NCBI GenBank assembly: GCA_959605945.1
Contig: CAUHGY010000032.1
Location: 1-19,693 of the forward strand
Source: an uncultured Clostridia bacterium
Lineage (GTDB): Bacteria > Bacillota > Clostridia > Christensenellales > Borkfalkiaceae
Reading direction: 5' to 3'
Length of the DNA stretch: 19,693 bases
In this document: one piece after another, positions 1 through 7,680 of the stretch
Position numbering within the stretch: the first letter of the stretch is position 1
Layout: each line of letters starts with the position of its first letter
Notes under the pieces: model-generated
What the model was told of the DNA's origin: nothing
The model's database searches: none
The model's input: the letters and a program-made list of their open reading frames with translations, nothing else
Translations under genes and position numbers: made by a program

Positions 1-1
1 G

Positions 2-1216
2 GCCCCGGGACTCGGGTTGAACTCCATGGTCGGCACGCTGTTGGGCGGCGGATTCGGGTTTGCCTGCTCTTTCGGAAACGCTATGCTGCTCGTTTTCATT
101 TCCGGCGTTCTGTTCTTATTGCTCAGCCTTATTAAAATCAAAGGCAAAGCCGTAAGAGAAATGATATTCGACGCCATACCGCAATCCGTGCGCGGCGCTA
201 TTTCCGTAGGTATCGGTCTGTTTATCGCATTTATCGGCCTTTGGCTTTCGGGAATAATAGTTCATCCCTCAAACACCAATCCGCTCGGACTTGTGGACTT
301 CACTTCTTGGGATCTGGAAACGCTCGGCGGACCGGCAGTATGCCTTATCGGATTTATAATCATCGCCATACTTTCCCACTTCAAAGTGACCGGTTCGGTT
401 ATAATCGGCATAATAGTTGCCACTTTGATAGGTATTCCGCTCGGAGTTACTCAGTGGTCGGGCCAAACCTGGGCTTTCTGGGAACATTTCAAGAATTTCT
501 TTTCTTTCGATACATCTAACGGCGGCTCTTTCCTTTCGGCGTTCACCGAAGGATTTTCCTGGGCAGAAGGCGTGCCTATTATGTCCTGTATAATGATAGT
601 CATCACCTTCGCCATGATCGATATGTTCGATACTATGGGAACGGTTGTCGGATGCTGCGTTCCCGTGGGTCTTGCGGATGAAAACAACAAGCCGTTTAAT
701 TATAACAAAATTATGATAGCAGACTCCACGGCAACTTGTGCGGGCGCGATTTTCGGAACTTCCACCGTCACCACGTTCGTCGAATCCGGTTCGGGCATAG
801 CTGCCGGCGGCAGAACGGGACTTACGGCGCTTGTAACCGCCATTTTGTTCCTGCTTTCCATATTCCTGCTTCCCCTGTTCGCATCCATTCCGGGTGCCGC
901 TGCAGACGCCGCGCTTATATACGTGGGCTGCCTTATGCTCAAAGGCATCAAAAATATCAAAGTCGATTCCATAAAAGATTGCGTTCCCGCGTTCTTCACG
1001 ATAGCCATAATGCCTCTCGGGTATTCCATAACAGCAGGCATAGGCTGGGGAATTCTTTCTTACGTCGTGATTGACCTTATCGAGTATATCGTAAAAATAA
1101 TCGCTTATGCGGCCAATAAGGAAAAACACGAAAAACCTGTCTGGGACATGCATATAATTCTTATAATTATTGCAGTGCTGTTCCTTATATACTTTGTTGT
1201 TCCGACGAAATTCTGA
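2..1216 (+). CDS. NCS2-family purine (xanthine/guanine/hypoxanthine) permease, AzgA-like, 5' partial
   Basis: The reading frame is open to the left edge and begins mid-protein with the residues APGLGLN. This matches the conserved APGMGLNA stretch of AzgA/NCS2 nucleobase transporters, so the N-terminal helices lie outside the window and the TTG at 17 is not a real start. About 404 residues remain of a family usually 430-480 long. Visible hallmarks are the DAIPQSVRGAISVGIGLFIAFIGL segment in two parts (near 171-240), the FDTMGTVVGC motif (629-660) and the STVTTFVESGSGIAAGGRTG region (757-816), which carries the substrate-binding glutamate in NCS2 proteins. Multiple hydrophobic helices mark an inner-membrane proton or sodium symporter for purine bases. 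Substrate choice between guanine, hypoxanthine and xanthine cannot be read from this part. It is followed by a shared bidirectional terminator. Confidence 0.9.
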   Translation, partial: APGLGLNSMVGTLLGGGFGFACSFGNAMLLVFISGVLFLLLSLIKIKGKAVREMIFDAIPQSVRGAISVGIGLFIAFIGLWLSGIIVHPSNTNPLGLVDFTSWDLETLGGPAVCLIGFIIIAILSHFKVTGSVIIGIIVATLIGIPLGVTQWSGQTWAFWEHFKNFFSFDTSNGGSFLSAFTEGFSWAEGVPIMSCIMIVITFAMIDMFDTMGTVVGCCVPVGLADENNKPFNYNKIMIADSTATCAGAIFGTSTVTTFVESGSGIAAGGRTGLTALVTAILFLLSIFLLPLFASIPGAAADAALIYVGCLMLKGIKNIKVDSIKDCVPAFFTIAIMPLGYSITAGIGWGILSYVVIDLIEYIVKIIAYAANKEKHEKPVWDMHIILIIIAVLFLIYFVVPTKF

Positions 1217-1239
1217 CGCAAAGCTGACAATACGAAATA

Positions 1240-1282
1240 AAACGCCCGCCTGCGGCTTATTTAAAACCGCAGGCGGGCGTTT
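1240..1282. terminator. Bidirectional intrinsic terminator between the purine permease and typA
   Basis: A perfect 16-bp stem (1240-1255 with 1267-1282, GC-rich core CGCCCGCCTGCGG) closes an 11-nt A/T loop. The arms end in AAA and TTT, so it can serve both convergent genes. Confidence 0.9.
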
Positions 1283-1307
1283 GCTATATATTATTTGTTG
1301 CACGTAA

Positions 1308-3131
1308 TTATTCCAGCCCTTTCGCTTTACGCTTCAACCGCATTTCGGTGTTGAGCGTTTTTTTCCTTATCCTTATGTTTACGGGAGTTATTTCAAGCAA
1401 TTCGTCGTCATTGATGAATTCCATTGCTTCTTCAAGACTCATGATCTTGGGCGTTTCCAGCCGCAGCGCGTCGTCAGAGCCCGAAGCGCGCGTATTCGTC
1501 AGATGTTTCTTCTTGCACACGTTGACGCTTATATCTTCGCTTTTGGGAGAAACGCCGACTACCATTCCTTCATAAACCTTTGTCCCCGGGACTATAAACA
1601 GCTGTCCCCGCCCCTGCGCGTTGAAAAGGCCGTACGTGACCGCTTCACCCGTCTCAAACGCAACAAGCGATCCCGTAGAGCGACGCTCTATTTCTCCCTT
1701 ATATTCTTCATAGCCGTAAAAAATCGTGTTGAAAACGCCTTCTCCGCGCGTGTCGGTAAGAAATTGACTTTTATATCCGAAAAGTCCGCGCGCCGGCACT
1801 TTGAATTCCAATCTAATCCTACTGCCCACGGTTTCCATACTGATAAGTTCGCCTTTTCTTACGCCCATGCTTGAAAACACGCTGCCCGTTTTATCTTCGG
1901 GCACATCGACGACAAGCCTTTCCATCGGTTCCGAAAGCACGCCGTCTATCTCCTTATAAAGAACTTTCGGCGCGCCCACCTGAAACTCATAACCGCCTCT
2001 GCGCATGGTCTCTATAAGTATGGAAAGATGCATTTCCCCGCGGCCGCAAACCCTGTATGAGTCGGCGGAATCGGTTTCTTCAACGCGCAGAGAAACGTCT
2101 TTGAGCATTTCTTTAAATAGCCTGTCTCTCAGATGTCTTGTCGTTACAAACTTGCCTTCTTTGCCTGCAAAAGGGCTGTCGTTGACGGAAAACAGCATCT
2201 CGACCGTAGGTTCGGATATTTTGACGAAAGGCACCGGTTCGATACATTCGGGCGAACATACGGTGTCGCCTATCGAAATACCGTCAAGCCCGCTTATGCA
2301 CACTATATCGCCGGCTTTCGCCTCATCAACCGCAACTCTGTTCAAGCCTTCTATCTGATAAATGCTGACCAGTTTGCCTTTGGTTTCCTTTCCCGTGACG
2401 TTATAGTTACACGTTCCGACGTCTGCATTGACCCTTATCGATCCTCTCTCTATTCTGCCTATGCCTATTCTGCCGACGTATTCGTTATAATCGACGGACG
2501 AAATAAGCATCTGGAAAGGAGCTTCGGGATCAACTTCCTGCGGATCGAAATAGTTTACGATGGCGTCGAAAAGCGGCGTCAGATCTTTGCCGGGAACGTT
2601 TATATCCGTCGTGGCCGTTCCCGCCCTTCCCGAACAGAAAATAATAGGACTGTCTATCTGCTCGTCGCTGGCATTCAAGTCGAAAAGGAGTTCCAGAATT
2701 TCATCCTGCACTTCGGAAAGGCGCGCGTCAGGACGGTCTATCTTATTGACTACTATAATAAGTTTATGGTTTAGTTCAAGCGCTTTCTGCATCACGAAAC
2801 GCGTCTGAGGCATAGGTCCTTCGCAGGCATCCACCAACACGAGCACGCCGTTTACCATTTTAAGCACGCGCTCCACTTCTCCGCCGAAATCGGCATGGCC
2901 GGGAGTATCGACAATGTTTATTTTGGTATCTTTATAGAACACCGATGTGTTTTTTGCAAGAATAGTTATGCCGCGCTCACGTTCGAGATCGCCGGAATCC
3001 ATAACCCTGTCCATTACTTCCTGGTTGGCGCGGAACACCCCGCCCTGCTTCAACATTTCGTTTACCAGCGTGGTTTTTCCGTGGTCAACGTGCGCTATAA
3101 TCGCAACGTTTCTTACGTCGTTTCTCTTCAA
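1308..3131 (-). CDS. typA: Ribosome-associated GTPase TypA/BipA
   Basis: The 607-residue protein has the usual length of TypA/BipA, a translational GTPase of the elongation factor superfamily that binds the ribosome and supports ribosome assembly and stress adaptation. The G1 loop is AHVDHGKTT at residues 13-21, RGITI lies at 53-57, G3 DTPGH at 75-79 and G4 NKID at 129-132. The rest has the expected EF-G-like domain II, domains III and V, and the TypA-specific C-terminal domain. The start is TTG, giving MKRNDVRN, which matches the family N-terminus; an AAGGAAG ribosome site lies just upstream and no better ATG exists. It is third in a minus-strand run after the NUDIX gene (45-nt gap). Confidence 0.96.
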   Translation of the reverse strand: MKRNDVRNVAIIAHVDHGKTTLVNEMLKQGGVFRANQEVMDRVMDSGDLERERGITILAKNTSVFYKDTKINIVDTPGHADFGGEVERVLKMVNGVLVLVDACEGPMPQTRFVMQKALELNHKLIIVVNKIDRPDARLSEVQDEILELLFDLNASDEQIDSPIIFCSGRAGTATTDINVPGKDLTPLFDAIVNYFDPQEVDPEAPFQMLISSVDYNEYVGRIGIGRIERGSIRVNADVGTCNYNVTGKETKGKLVSIYQIEGLNRVAVDEAKAGDIVCISGLDGISIGDTVCSPECIEPVPFVKISEPTVEMLFSVNDSPFAGKEGKFVTTRHLRDRLFKEMLKDVSLRVEETDSADSYRVCGRGEMHLSILIETMRRGGYEFQVGAPKVLYKEIDGVLSEPMERLVVDVPEDKTGSVFSSMGVRKGELISMETVGSRIRLEFKVPARGLFGYKSQFLTDTRGEGVFNTIFYGYEEYKGEIERRSTGSLVAFETGEAVTYGLFNAQGRGQLFIVPGTKVYEGMVVGVSPKSEDISVNVCKKKHLTNTRASGSDDALRLETPKIMSLEEAMEFINDDELLEITPVNIRIRKKTLNTEMRLKRKAKGLE

Positions 3132-3176
3132 AGTATCTTCCTTCTATATTAAATTTCAATCGTTTTCCCCGCACGC

Positions 3177-3695
3177 TCAAAGAACGCTCGTCAACGCCAC
3201 AAGCGTTTTAGCGTCTTTTATCCTGCCGTCTGCAATCATTTTTTTCAGCTCCGATCTGTCATACCACTCAGCCGTCAGAAATTCTCCTTCGTCGGGACAG
3301 GCAGTGCCTGCCTTTAATCCTTCGGCGCGGAAAATATAAATTTTTTCCTGCGTATAACCGGGCGACGGATATATTTCAAAAAGTTTGGTGAATTTTTCGG
3401 CAACCACTCCGCATTCTTCTTCAAGCTCTCTCGCCGCCGCCTTCTCCGGCGATTCGCCGGGATCTATCTTGCCCGCAGGCAATTCCGCCAACGTTTCCCC
3501 GTAAGCGTATCTGAACTGCCGCACAAGAAGTATTTTGCCGTCCTTTTCACAAAGCACACAGCTTCCGCCGCCGTGCTCTACGATCTCGCGGTAAGATTCT
3601 CTGCCGTCGGAAAGCAGAACGCGGTCCCTGCGCAGATTAAGAATTCTTCCTTTATATATGTATTCTTTGTGCAAAGTTTTCTCTTCAAAGTTCAT
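3177..3695 (-). CDS. NUDIX hydrolase, ADP-ribose pyrophosphatase type
   Basis: The 172-residue protein carries a complete NUDIX box at residues 75-97, GX5EX7REUXEEXGU (G75, E81, R89-E90, E93-E94, G96). A proline-rich YPSPGY segment follows, as in the NudF/YqkG ADP-ribose pyrophosphatase group. It would cleave ADP-ribose to AMP and ribose 5-phosphate using Mg2+ held by the box glutamates. The start codon overlaps the end of the upstream gene by 11 bases, so translation is probably coupled. Substrate is inferred from the family subgroup and not proven. Confidence 0.9.
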   Translation of the reverse strand: MNFEEKTLHKEYIYKGRILNLRRDRVLLSDGRESYREIVEHGGGSCVLCEKDGKILLVRQFRYAYGETLAELPAGKIDPGESPEKAAARELEEECGVVAEKFTKLFEIYPSPGYTQEKIYIFRAEGLKAGTACPDEGEFLTAEWYDRSELKKMIADGRIKDAKTLVALTSVL

Positions 3696-4497
3696 TTATA
3701 ATATCCTTTATAAGTTTTTCCGTCTTTCCCGCACGTCCGAAAAACAACAGTTTGTGCAATCTTGCCGCTTGCCTGTACGCCACAAAAGCATACGTAATTG
3801 CGTCTTTATCCTCTGACTCTATCACGTTGGCAAGCATGTCTATGACGAGGGTTAAGTCCTCTTTCTCTTTTTCGGAAAGCCTGCTTTCCTTGACCTTCTG
3901 CTTGTCGGCAAGCAAAATCGCTTTGAGTTTTTTGACGCCTTCGCCGTATGATTTTTTCATAAGCTCTTTTTCTTCGCGCCTGGCTTTTTCTTCGTTCTCG
4001 CGCTCTTTTTCCCTGCGCTCTTCTTCTTCGGAAAGAGCCTCCACCGGATCCTGCAGTCTGCCGTCGATCACGCTTTCCATAAGCGATTTGACGCAGTTGC
4101 CGAACGGGCGTATCATCGAATTGATAAACGCCGCATAGCTTGCGTAACAACTGCCGTCCTCATAAAAATATTTATCGAGAAAATCGGCAAGGACTATGCG
4201 CCCCCCGTCAATATCCACAAGAATGTTGAATATGAAGGCCAGAAGCTCTCTCGAATTGGGGGGAAGAACGAATTCGCCTTTGCTGTCGGCAAGATACGGA
4301 CTTTTTACAAGATATTTCTCCTGCGCAGCTTTGTAATCAAAATCGGTCAGACAATTTTTGAAAAGCGCCAAAAGCGTGTCCGAAGCCGCAATCGATTTGA
4401 GCAAATTGACTATTTTTATATCGGCGAGTATATATTTACTGTCGATAAACTCGTCCATACGCAGCAAAAACAGATCGAGTTCTTCACGTTTGGTCAA
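3685..4497 (-). CDS. Uncharacterised charged protein with a coiled-coil stretch
   Basis: I do not recognise a named family. The protein is 270 residues from a TTG start (MTKREELDLF). I chose this TTG because GGAGG sits 8 nt upstream (4510-4506). The longer ATG start at 4530 directly abuts a TATAAT box (4537-4532), so it would lie at or before the transcription start. The N-terminal two thirds are helical and mixed. Residues about 155-190 are an uninterrupted Glu/Arg/Lys run (EEEERREKEREN...), a likely single helix or coiled coil, followed by a helical tail with ARLHKLLFFGRAGK. No signal peptide or membrane segment is seen. It heads an operon with a NUDIX hydrolase and typA, which hints at a cytosolic housekeeping role but proves nothing. 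Confidence 0.8.
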   Translation of the reverse strand: MTKREELDLFLLRMDEFIDSKYILADIKIVNLLKSIAASDTLLALFKNCLTDFDYKAAQEKYLVKSPYLADSKGEFVLPPNSRELLAFIFNILVDIDGGRIVLADFLDKYFYEDGSCYASYAAFINSMIRPFGNCVKSLMESVIDGRLQDPVEALSEEEERREKERENEEKARREEKELMKKSYGEGVKKLKAILLADKQKVKESRLSEKEKEDLTLVIDMLANVIESEDKDAITYAFVAYRQAARLHKLLFFGRAGKTEKLIKDIINEL

Positions 4498-4531
4498 GGT
4501 AATTTCCTCCGCACAACAACTTTTCAGCATA

Positions 4532-4540
4532 ATTATACCA
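4532..4540 (-). promoter_or_regulatory. Extended -10 promoter for the unknown-NUDIX-typA operon
   Basis: On the minus strand the sequence reads TGGTATAAT, a TGn extended -10 with a perfect TATAAT (4537-4532). No convincing -35 box is present. It faces away from the DUF4364 promoter about 65 bp to the right. Confidence 0.6.
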
Positions 4541-4600
4541 CATTAAAAGGCAAATAAAAACTTTTTTTATCGTTAATTTATAAATTTTTCGATAAACTTG

Positions 4601-4628
4601 TTTACAAATTTCAAATATATGATATAAT
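4601..4628 (+). promoter_or_regulatory. Promoter for the DUF4364-TSCPD pair
   Basis: TTTACA (4601-4606) is followed after 16 bp by TATAAT (4623-4628). It lies in the divergent A/T-rich gap and predicts a start of transcription near 4635. Confidence 0.6.
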
Positions 4629-4710
4629 ATGTGTACGCACATTTTAAACGGAGTTGATTTTGTTTCCAGCGAGACGTGTGCGGCTACACAATAAGCACGG
4701 AGTAAAGTTT

Positions 4711-5235
4711 ATGCAGGTCAAAGGCGATTCTTCGCTTAACAAGTTAATAATATTATTCGTCTTTGACAAAATGGAAGTCCCGCTTTCCGAGAACACCGTT
4801 CTGGATATGTGCTGTTCTTCCAACAACTGGCTGGCGTACATGGATTGTCAGCCCATTCTCAGGCAGCTTCTCGACTGCGGCTGGATTTACAACATCAGCT
4901 CTTCGGGAGAGCCGCTTTATACCATTACTCCGGACGGTCGGATATGTCTTGCGAATTTCTTCATTAAAATTCCCGCTTCCACCCGTGAAGAAATTTCGCT
5001 GTTCATAAAACACAACCGCGCCAAATACCGCAGAAAACAGGAATGCGTTGCCGATTATTTTATGAATAAAGACGGAACGTATACCGTGTATCTTAAAATA
5101 ATAGAACCCGTCCAACCGGTCCTGGAACTGAAACTTGTCGTTCCCAACCGGCAGATAGCCAAGGATATTTACAAAAAATGGGGCGAAAAAGCGGCGGACG
5201 TTTACCGAAATGTTTACGAGAATTTAGTGGATTAG
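4711..5235 (+). CDS. DUF4364 family protein
   Basis: The 174-residue protein matches the clostridial DUF4364 family. The opening NKLIILFVFDKMEVPLSENT resembles a winged-helix-like N-terminal domain (residues 9-75), followed by a beta-rich C-terminal half. Function is unknown; the N-terminal fold suggests a DNA-binding or regulatory role, but this is inference. I chose ATG 4711 because GGAG (4699-4702) stands 8 nt upstream and the protein then begins where the family usually does. An alternative TTG at 4660 with GGAG at 4650-4653 would add 17 basic residues. It is 10 nt upstream of the TSCPD gene, whose ribosome site overlaps this stop codon. Confidence 0.85.
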   Translation: MQVKGDSSLNKLIILFVFDKMEVPLSENTVLDMCCSSNNWLAYMDCQPILRQLLDCGWIYNISSSGEPLYTITPDGRICLANFFIKIPASTREEISLFIKHNRAKYRRKQECVADYFMNKDGTYTVYLKIIEPVQPVLELKLVVPNRQIAKDIYKKWGEKAADVYRNVYENLVD

Positions 5236-5245
5236 GAGAGATATT

Positions 5246-5506
5246 ATGCAGACTTATATGACAAGAGGAACATGTTCCAGACAAATAATATACGACGTGA
5301 CCGAGGATAACAGAATCAAAAACGTCAAGTTTATAGGCGGATGCAGCGGCAATTTACAGGCTGTGGCGAGACTTGTCGACGGCAAACCCATTGATGAAGT
5401 TATCGCCACTCTCAAAGGCATCAAATGCCGCAGCAACACTTCCTGCGGCGACCAGTTGGCTTTAGCCCTCGAAGAATATAAGAAAAAACAAGCCGATAAG
5501 AAATAA
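5246..5506 (+). CDS. TSCPD domain-containing small protein (TIGR03905 type)
   Basis: The 86-residue protein consists of one TSCPD domain: GTCSRQI near the start, the KNVKFIGGCSGNLQ core and the C-terminal TSCGDQL motif. The family is named for TSCPD, so position 4 is Gly here in place of Pro. The same domain occurs at the C-terminus of some B12-dependent ribonucleotide reductases, where the cysteines are thought to bind metal. The role of the free-standing form is unknown. It has a clear GGAG site overlapping the DUF4364 stop and is followed by a terminator that starts inside its last codons. Confidence 0.92.
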   Translation: MQTYMTRGTCSRQIIYDVTEDNRIKNVKFIGGCSGNLQAVARLVDGKPIDEVIATLKGIKCRSNTSCGDQLALALEEYKKKQADKK

Positions 5507-5524
5507 AACGGCTTGTTTTTTTGT
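5484..5524. terminator. Intrinsic terminator overlapping the TSCPD stop codon, probably bidirectional
   Basis: A 12-bp perfect stem pairs 5484-5495 with 5509-5520 (core CAAGCCG), followed by a T run. The left arm is the coding sequence of the last residues of the TSCPD protein, and the stop codon sits in the loop. Read on the minus strand it also ends in a T tract, so it can stop the histidine kinase transcript coming from the right. Confidence 0.85.
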
Positions 5525-5629
5525 TTATCCGCAATATTGTTATTTTCCTTTATAACCGATCGGTATAATCTTTTTTGTTTTTCCTTCTCCGTTTCGTTTT
5601 TCAATCTGTTTTTTCTTTTTTCATGCCGC

Positions 5630-6967
5630 TTAAAACCGCACGCTCATTTTCGTGCCGACCCCGGGTTCGCTTTCGACCTCTATTTCAAAGCCCCATTTTT
5701 CGCACAGCTTTTTGACGATGGCAAGCCCCAGACCGAACCCCCCGTTTTTGCCGCCATGCGATTTATCGACGGTGAAAAATCTGTCGAAAATTCTTTTTTT
5801 ATCGCTCTCGGCAATGCCTATGCCGGTGTCTTCGACGACGAAAAGAGGACGTTCGCCCGCCTTCGCCCGCACGGAGAGTTTTCCGCCGTGTTTATTATAA
5901 CGTATGGCGTTGCGGATGAGATTACCCGCTATCTGCGTCACCGCTTCATGGCTGCATAGAACTATTACATCATCGTCGACGTCAATATCCGTCTCTAAAT
6001 TTTTGGCAGCTATATCAGGCTCTGCCCCTGCGAGAATTTCGCGCACAATTTTAGAAACGTTAACCTCGCAAGGTTGCGTGCTTTCGATACCTATTTCGTT
6101 ATAATTTATGATCGACGCGATAAGCGCCGTCAGCCTTTCGCTCTGCACGAGTATGGCATTAACGGCTTTTTCCCTCTGCTCTTCCTTTATGTTTCCGCTG
6201 CTCAGCAGTTCGGCAAAACCGCGTATACTTGTCAGCGGCGTGTTCATTTCATGCGTGACGTTGGCAACAAATTCATTCTTGAAATTGCGCATATTTTCGG
6301 CAAGAGTTTTCTGATCTGCAAGTTCGGCAGACAATATTTTTATTTTTTCGTCGCGCTCGCGCATCAAAACCGCCAGGCGCTGCAAATCGTCGTCATTGCA
6401 GTCGTAAGCCGACCCCGAAACGGCGCTTTTGGCGAGTGTTTCCAACGGTTGAAGCGCATATGCCGCCGAAATACAGGCGCATATAACGCAAATTACCGCG
6501 AACAATGCCGCAAAGCCGCCTACAACCCCGAATATATTGCCGAACGCCGTCCAAACAGATGTTTCTATACCTATTCTGACAAGCACCCCGTCCGTCGCCC
6601 TGCAATAAAAAATCATCGTTTTTCCGCCTGTCTTTCTGACGGAAAACCCTTCGCCTTCCGCCATGGCGATTTTTATCTCTTCCGCCGCAGCGGCGTTTTC
6701 ACCATCGTGCCCGTCGCTGTCTGCAGTAACAACGCCTTCGGAAGTCAAAAAAGTCACGCGGGCGCCGCCCGTAAGCAGCGACAGCTCCTCGGCTGCCTGT
6801 AAACTCCGTTCGGCCATTCCCGCACGGTATAAATTCATATATACTTCAAGGTCCTGCCTTCGGCGCTCGGTAACCCCGTGATAATACACTTCGAGCGTTG
6901 CGGCAAAAAACAGAATAAGACATAAAACGGTTATGAAAAAAGTTGAAAGAACAATCCTTTTACGCAT
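5630..6967 (-). CDS. Membrane sensor histidine kinase, PhoR-like
   Basis: The 445-residue protein has a first membrane helix at about 5-26, an extracytoplasmic sensor region to about 140 and a second helix at about 143-168. A HisKA domain follows with the phospho-accepting His239 in the H box VTHEMNTPLTSI. The ATPase domain shows an N box (N349-N353 in GNLIRNAIRYN), G1 at DTGIGI (380-385), the F box and G2 at GFGLGL (410-415). No clear HAMP consensus is visible after the second helix. Its ATG lies 3 nt after the stop of the response regulator, so the two are co-translated. Context beside a Na+/phosphate transporter suggests a PhoR-type phosphate sensor; the kinase sequence alone does not settle the signal. 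Confidence 0.93.
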   Translation of the reverse strand: MRKRIVLSTFFITVLCLILFFAATLEVYYHGVTERRRQDLEVYMNLYRAGMAERSLQAAEELSLLTGGARVTFLTSEGVVTADSDGHDGENAAAAEEIKIAMAEGEGFSVRKTGGKTMIFYCRATDGVLVRIGIETSVWTAFGNIFGVVGGFAALFAVICVICACISAAYALQPLETLAKSAVSGSAYDCNDDDLQRLAVLMRERDEKIKILSAELADQKTLAENMRNFKNEFVANVTHEMNTPLTSIRGFAELLSSGNIKEEQREKAVNAILVQSERLTALIASIINYNEIGIESTQPCEVNVSKIVREILAGAEPDIAAKNLETDIDVDDDVIVLCSHEAVTQIAGNLIRNAIRYNKHGGKLSVRAKAGERPLFVVEDTGIGIAESDKKRIFDRFFTVDKSHGGKNGGFGLGLAIVKKLCEKWGFEIEVESEPGVGTKMSVRF

Positions 6968-6970
6968 CTG

Positions 6971-7627
6971 TCAATCCGTTGCCGCGAACTTATATCCCAT
7001 TCCGAAAACCGTAACGAGATTGTCCACGCCGAGTTTGCGCAGCCTTGCCACGTAATTGTCGAGAGTGCGTGTTTCGCCGCCGTCGTATCCCCACACGTTT
7101 ATGAGCAACGTCTGACGCGAAAGCGCTACGTTTGGATTTTCCATAAAAAATTTAAGAAGCAGAAATTCTTTGTTTTTTAAAGGCAGCGTTCTGCCGTCAA
7201 GTTTCACAATCATTGTGTCCGCATTCAGCAAAAGCTTGCCTATGCGAATCACAGAAGGACTTTTCGTACGCCTGAGAGCGGCTTTTATCCGCGCTGTAAA
7301 TTCTAAAACGCCGAATGGTTTGGTTATATAATCGTCCGCGCCGAGATTCAGCCCCTTAACCTTATCCGTCTCTTTTCCGAGCGCAGACAGCATTATACAG
7401 GAAGTCTGCGGACTGAAAGTCTTGACGCTTTTAAGCACGTCGAATCCGTTTCCGTCGGGCAGCATTACGTCTATAACCGCAACCTGCGGATAACCGCTCT
7501 TGACGGCTGCAGAAAATTCCGCCGCCGTGTGAAATACCGTGCAATCTATTTCCGCCGCATCTAAAGCGCAGACCACAAGTTCGCTTATGCTTTCATCGTC
7601 TTCAAGCAAAAATACCGAATAATCCAT
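6971..7627 (-). CDS. OmpR/PhoB-family response regulator, PhoP-like
   Basis: The 218-residue protein has a receiver domain with the acidic pair D10-D11, the phosphorylation site D53 in VIDVMLPDGNG, switch residue S81 and K103 in ITKPFG. A winged-helix DNA-binding domain of the Trans_reg_C type runs from about 125 to 215 (LPLKNKEFLLLKFFMENP, then RTLDNYVARLRKLG). It is paired with the histidine kinase directly downstream. AGGTGA lies just upstream of the ATG. It has its own promoter inside the tail of the transporter gene. A phosphate role is inferred from the neighbouring Na+/Pi transporter and the 11-bp repeat array upstream of that gene. Confidence 0.94.
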   Translation of the reverse strand: MDYSVFLLEDDESISELVVCALDAAEIDCTVFHTAAEFSAAVKSGYPQVAVIDVMLPDGNGFDVLKSVKTFSPQTSCIMLSALGKETDKVKGLNLGADDYITKPFGVLEFTARIKAALRRTKSPSVIRIGKLLLNADTMIVKLDGRTLPLKNKEFLLLKFFMENPNVALSRQTLLINVWGYDGGETRTLDNYVARLRKLGVDNLVTVFGMGYKFAATD

Positions 7628-7645
7628 AAAATCACCTGTTATTTA

Positions 7646-7674
7646 AGTATATAACAATTCGGGTGAATTTACAA
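7646..7674 (-). promoter_or_regulatory. Promoter of the two-component system
   Basis: On the minus strand TTGTAA (7674-7669), a 17-bp spacer and TATACT (7651-7646) precede the regulator gene by about 20 bp. The two-component genes can therefore be made independently of the transporter. Confidence 0.7.
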
Positions 7675-7680
7675 GCTATT

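Noticed and set aside
269..1303. 344-codon minus-strand frame opposite the purine permease
   Set aside because: It is an antisense shadow with Arg/Tyr/Gly-rich composition, and the sense strand is a clear membrane transporter.
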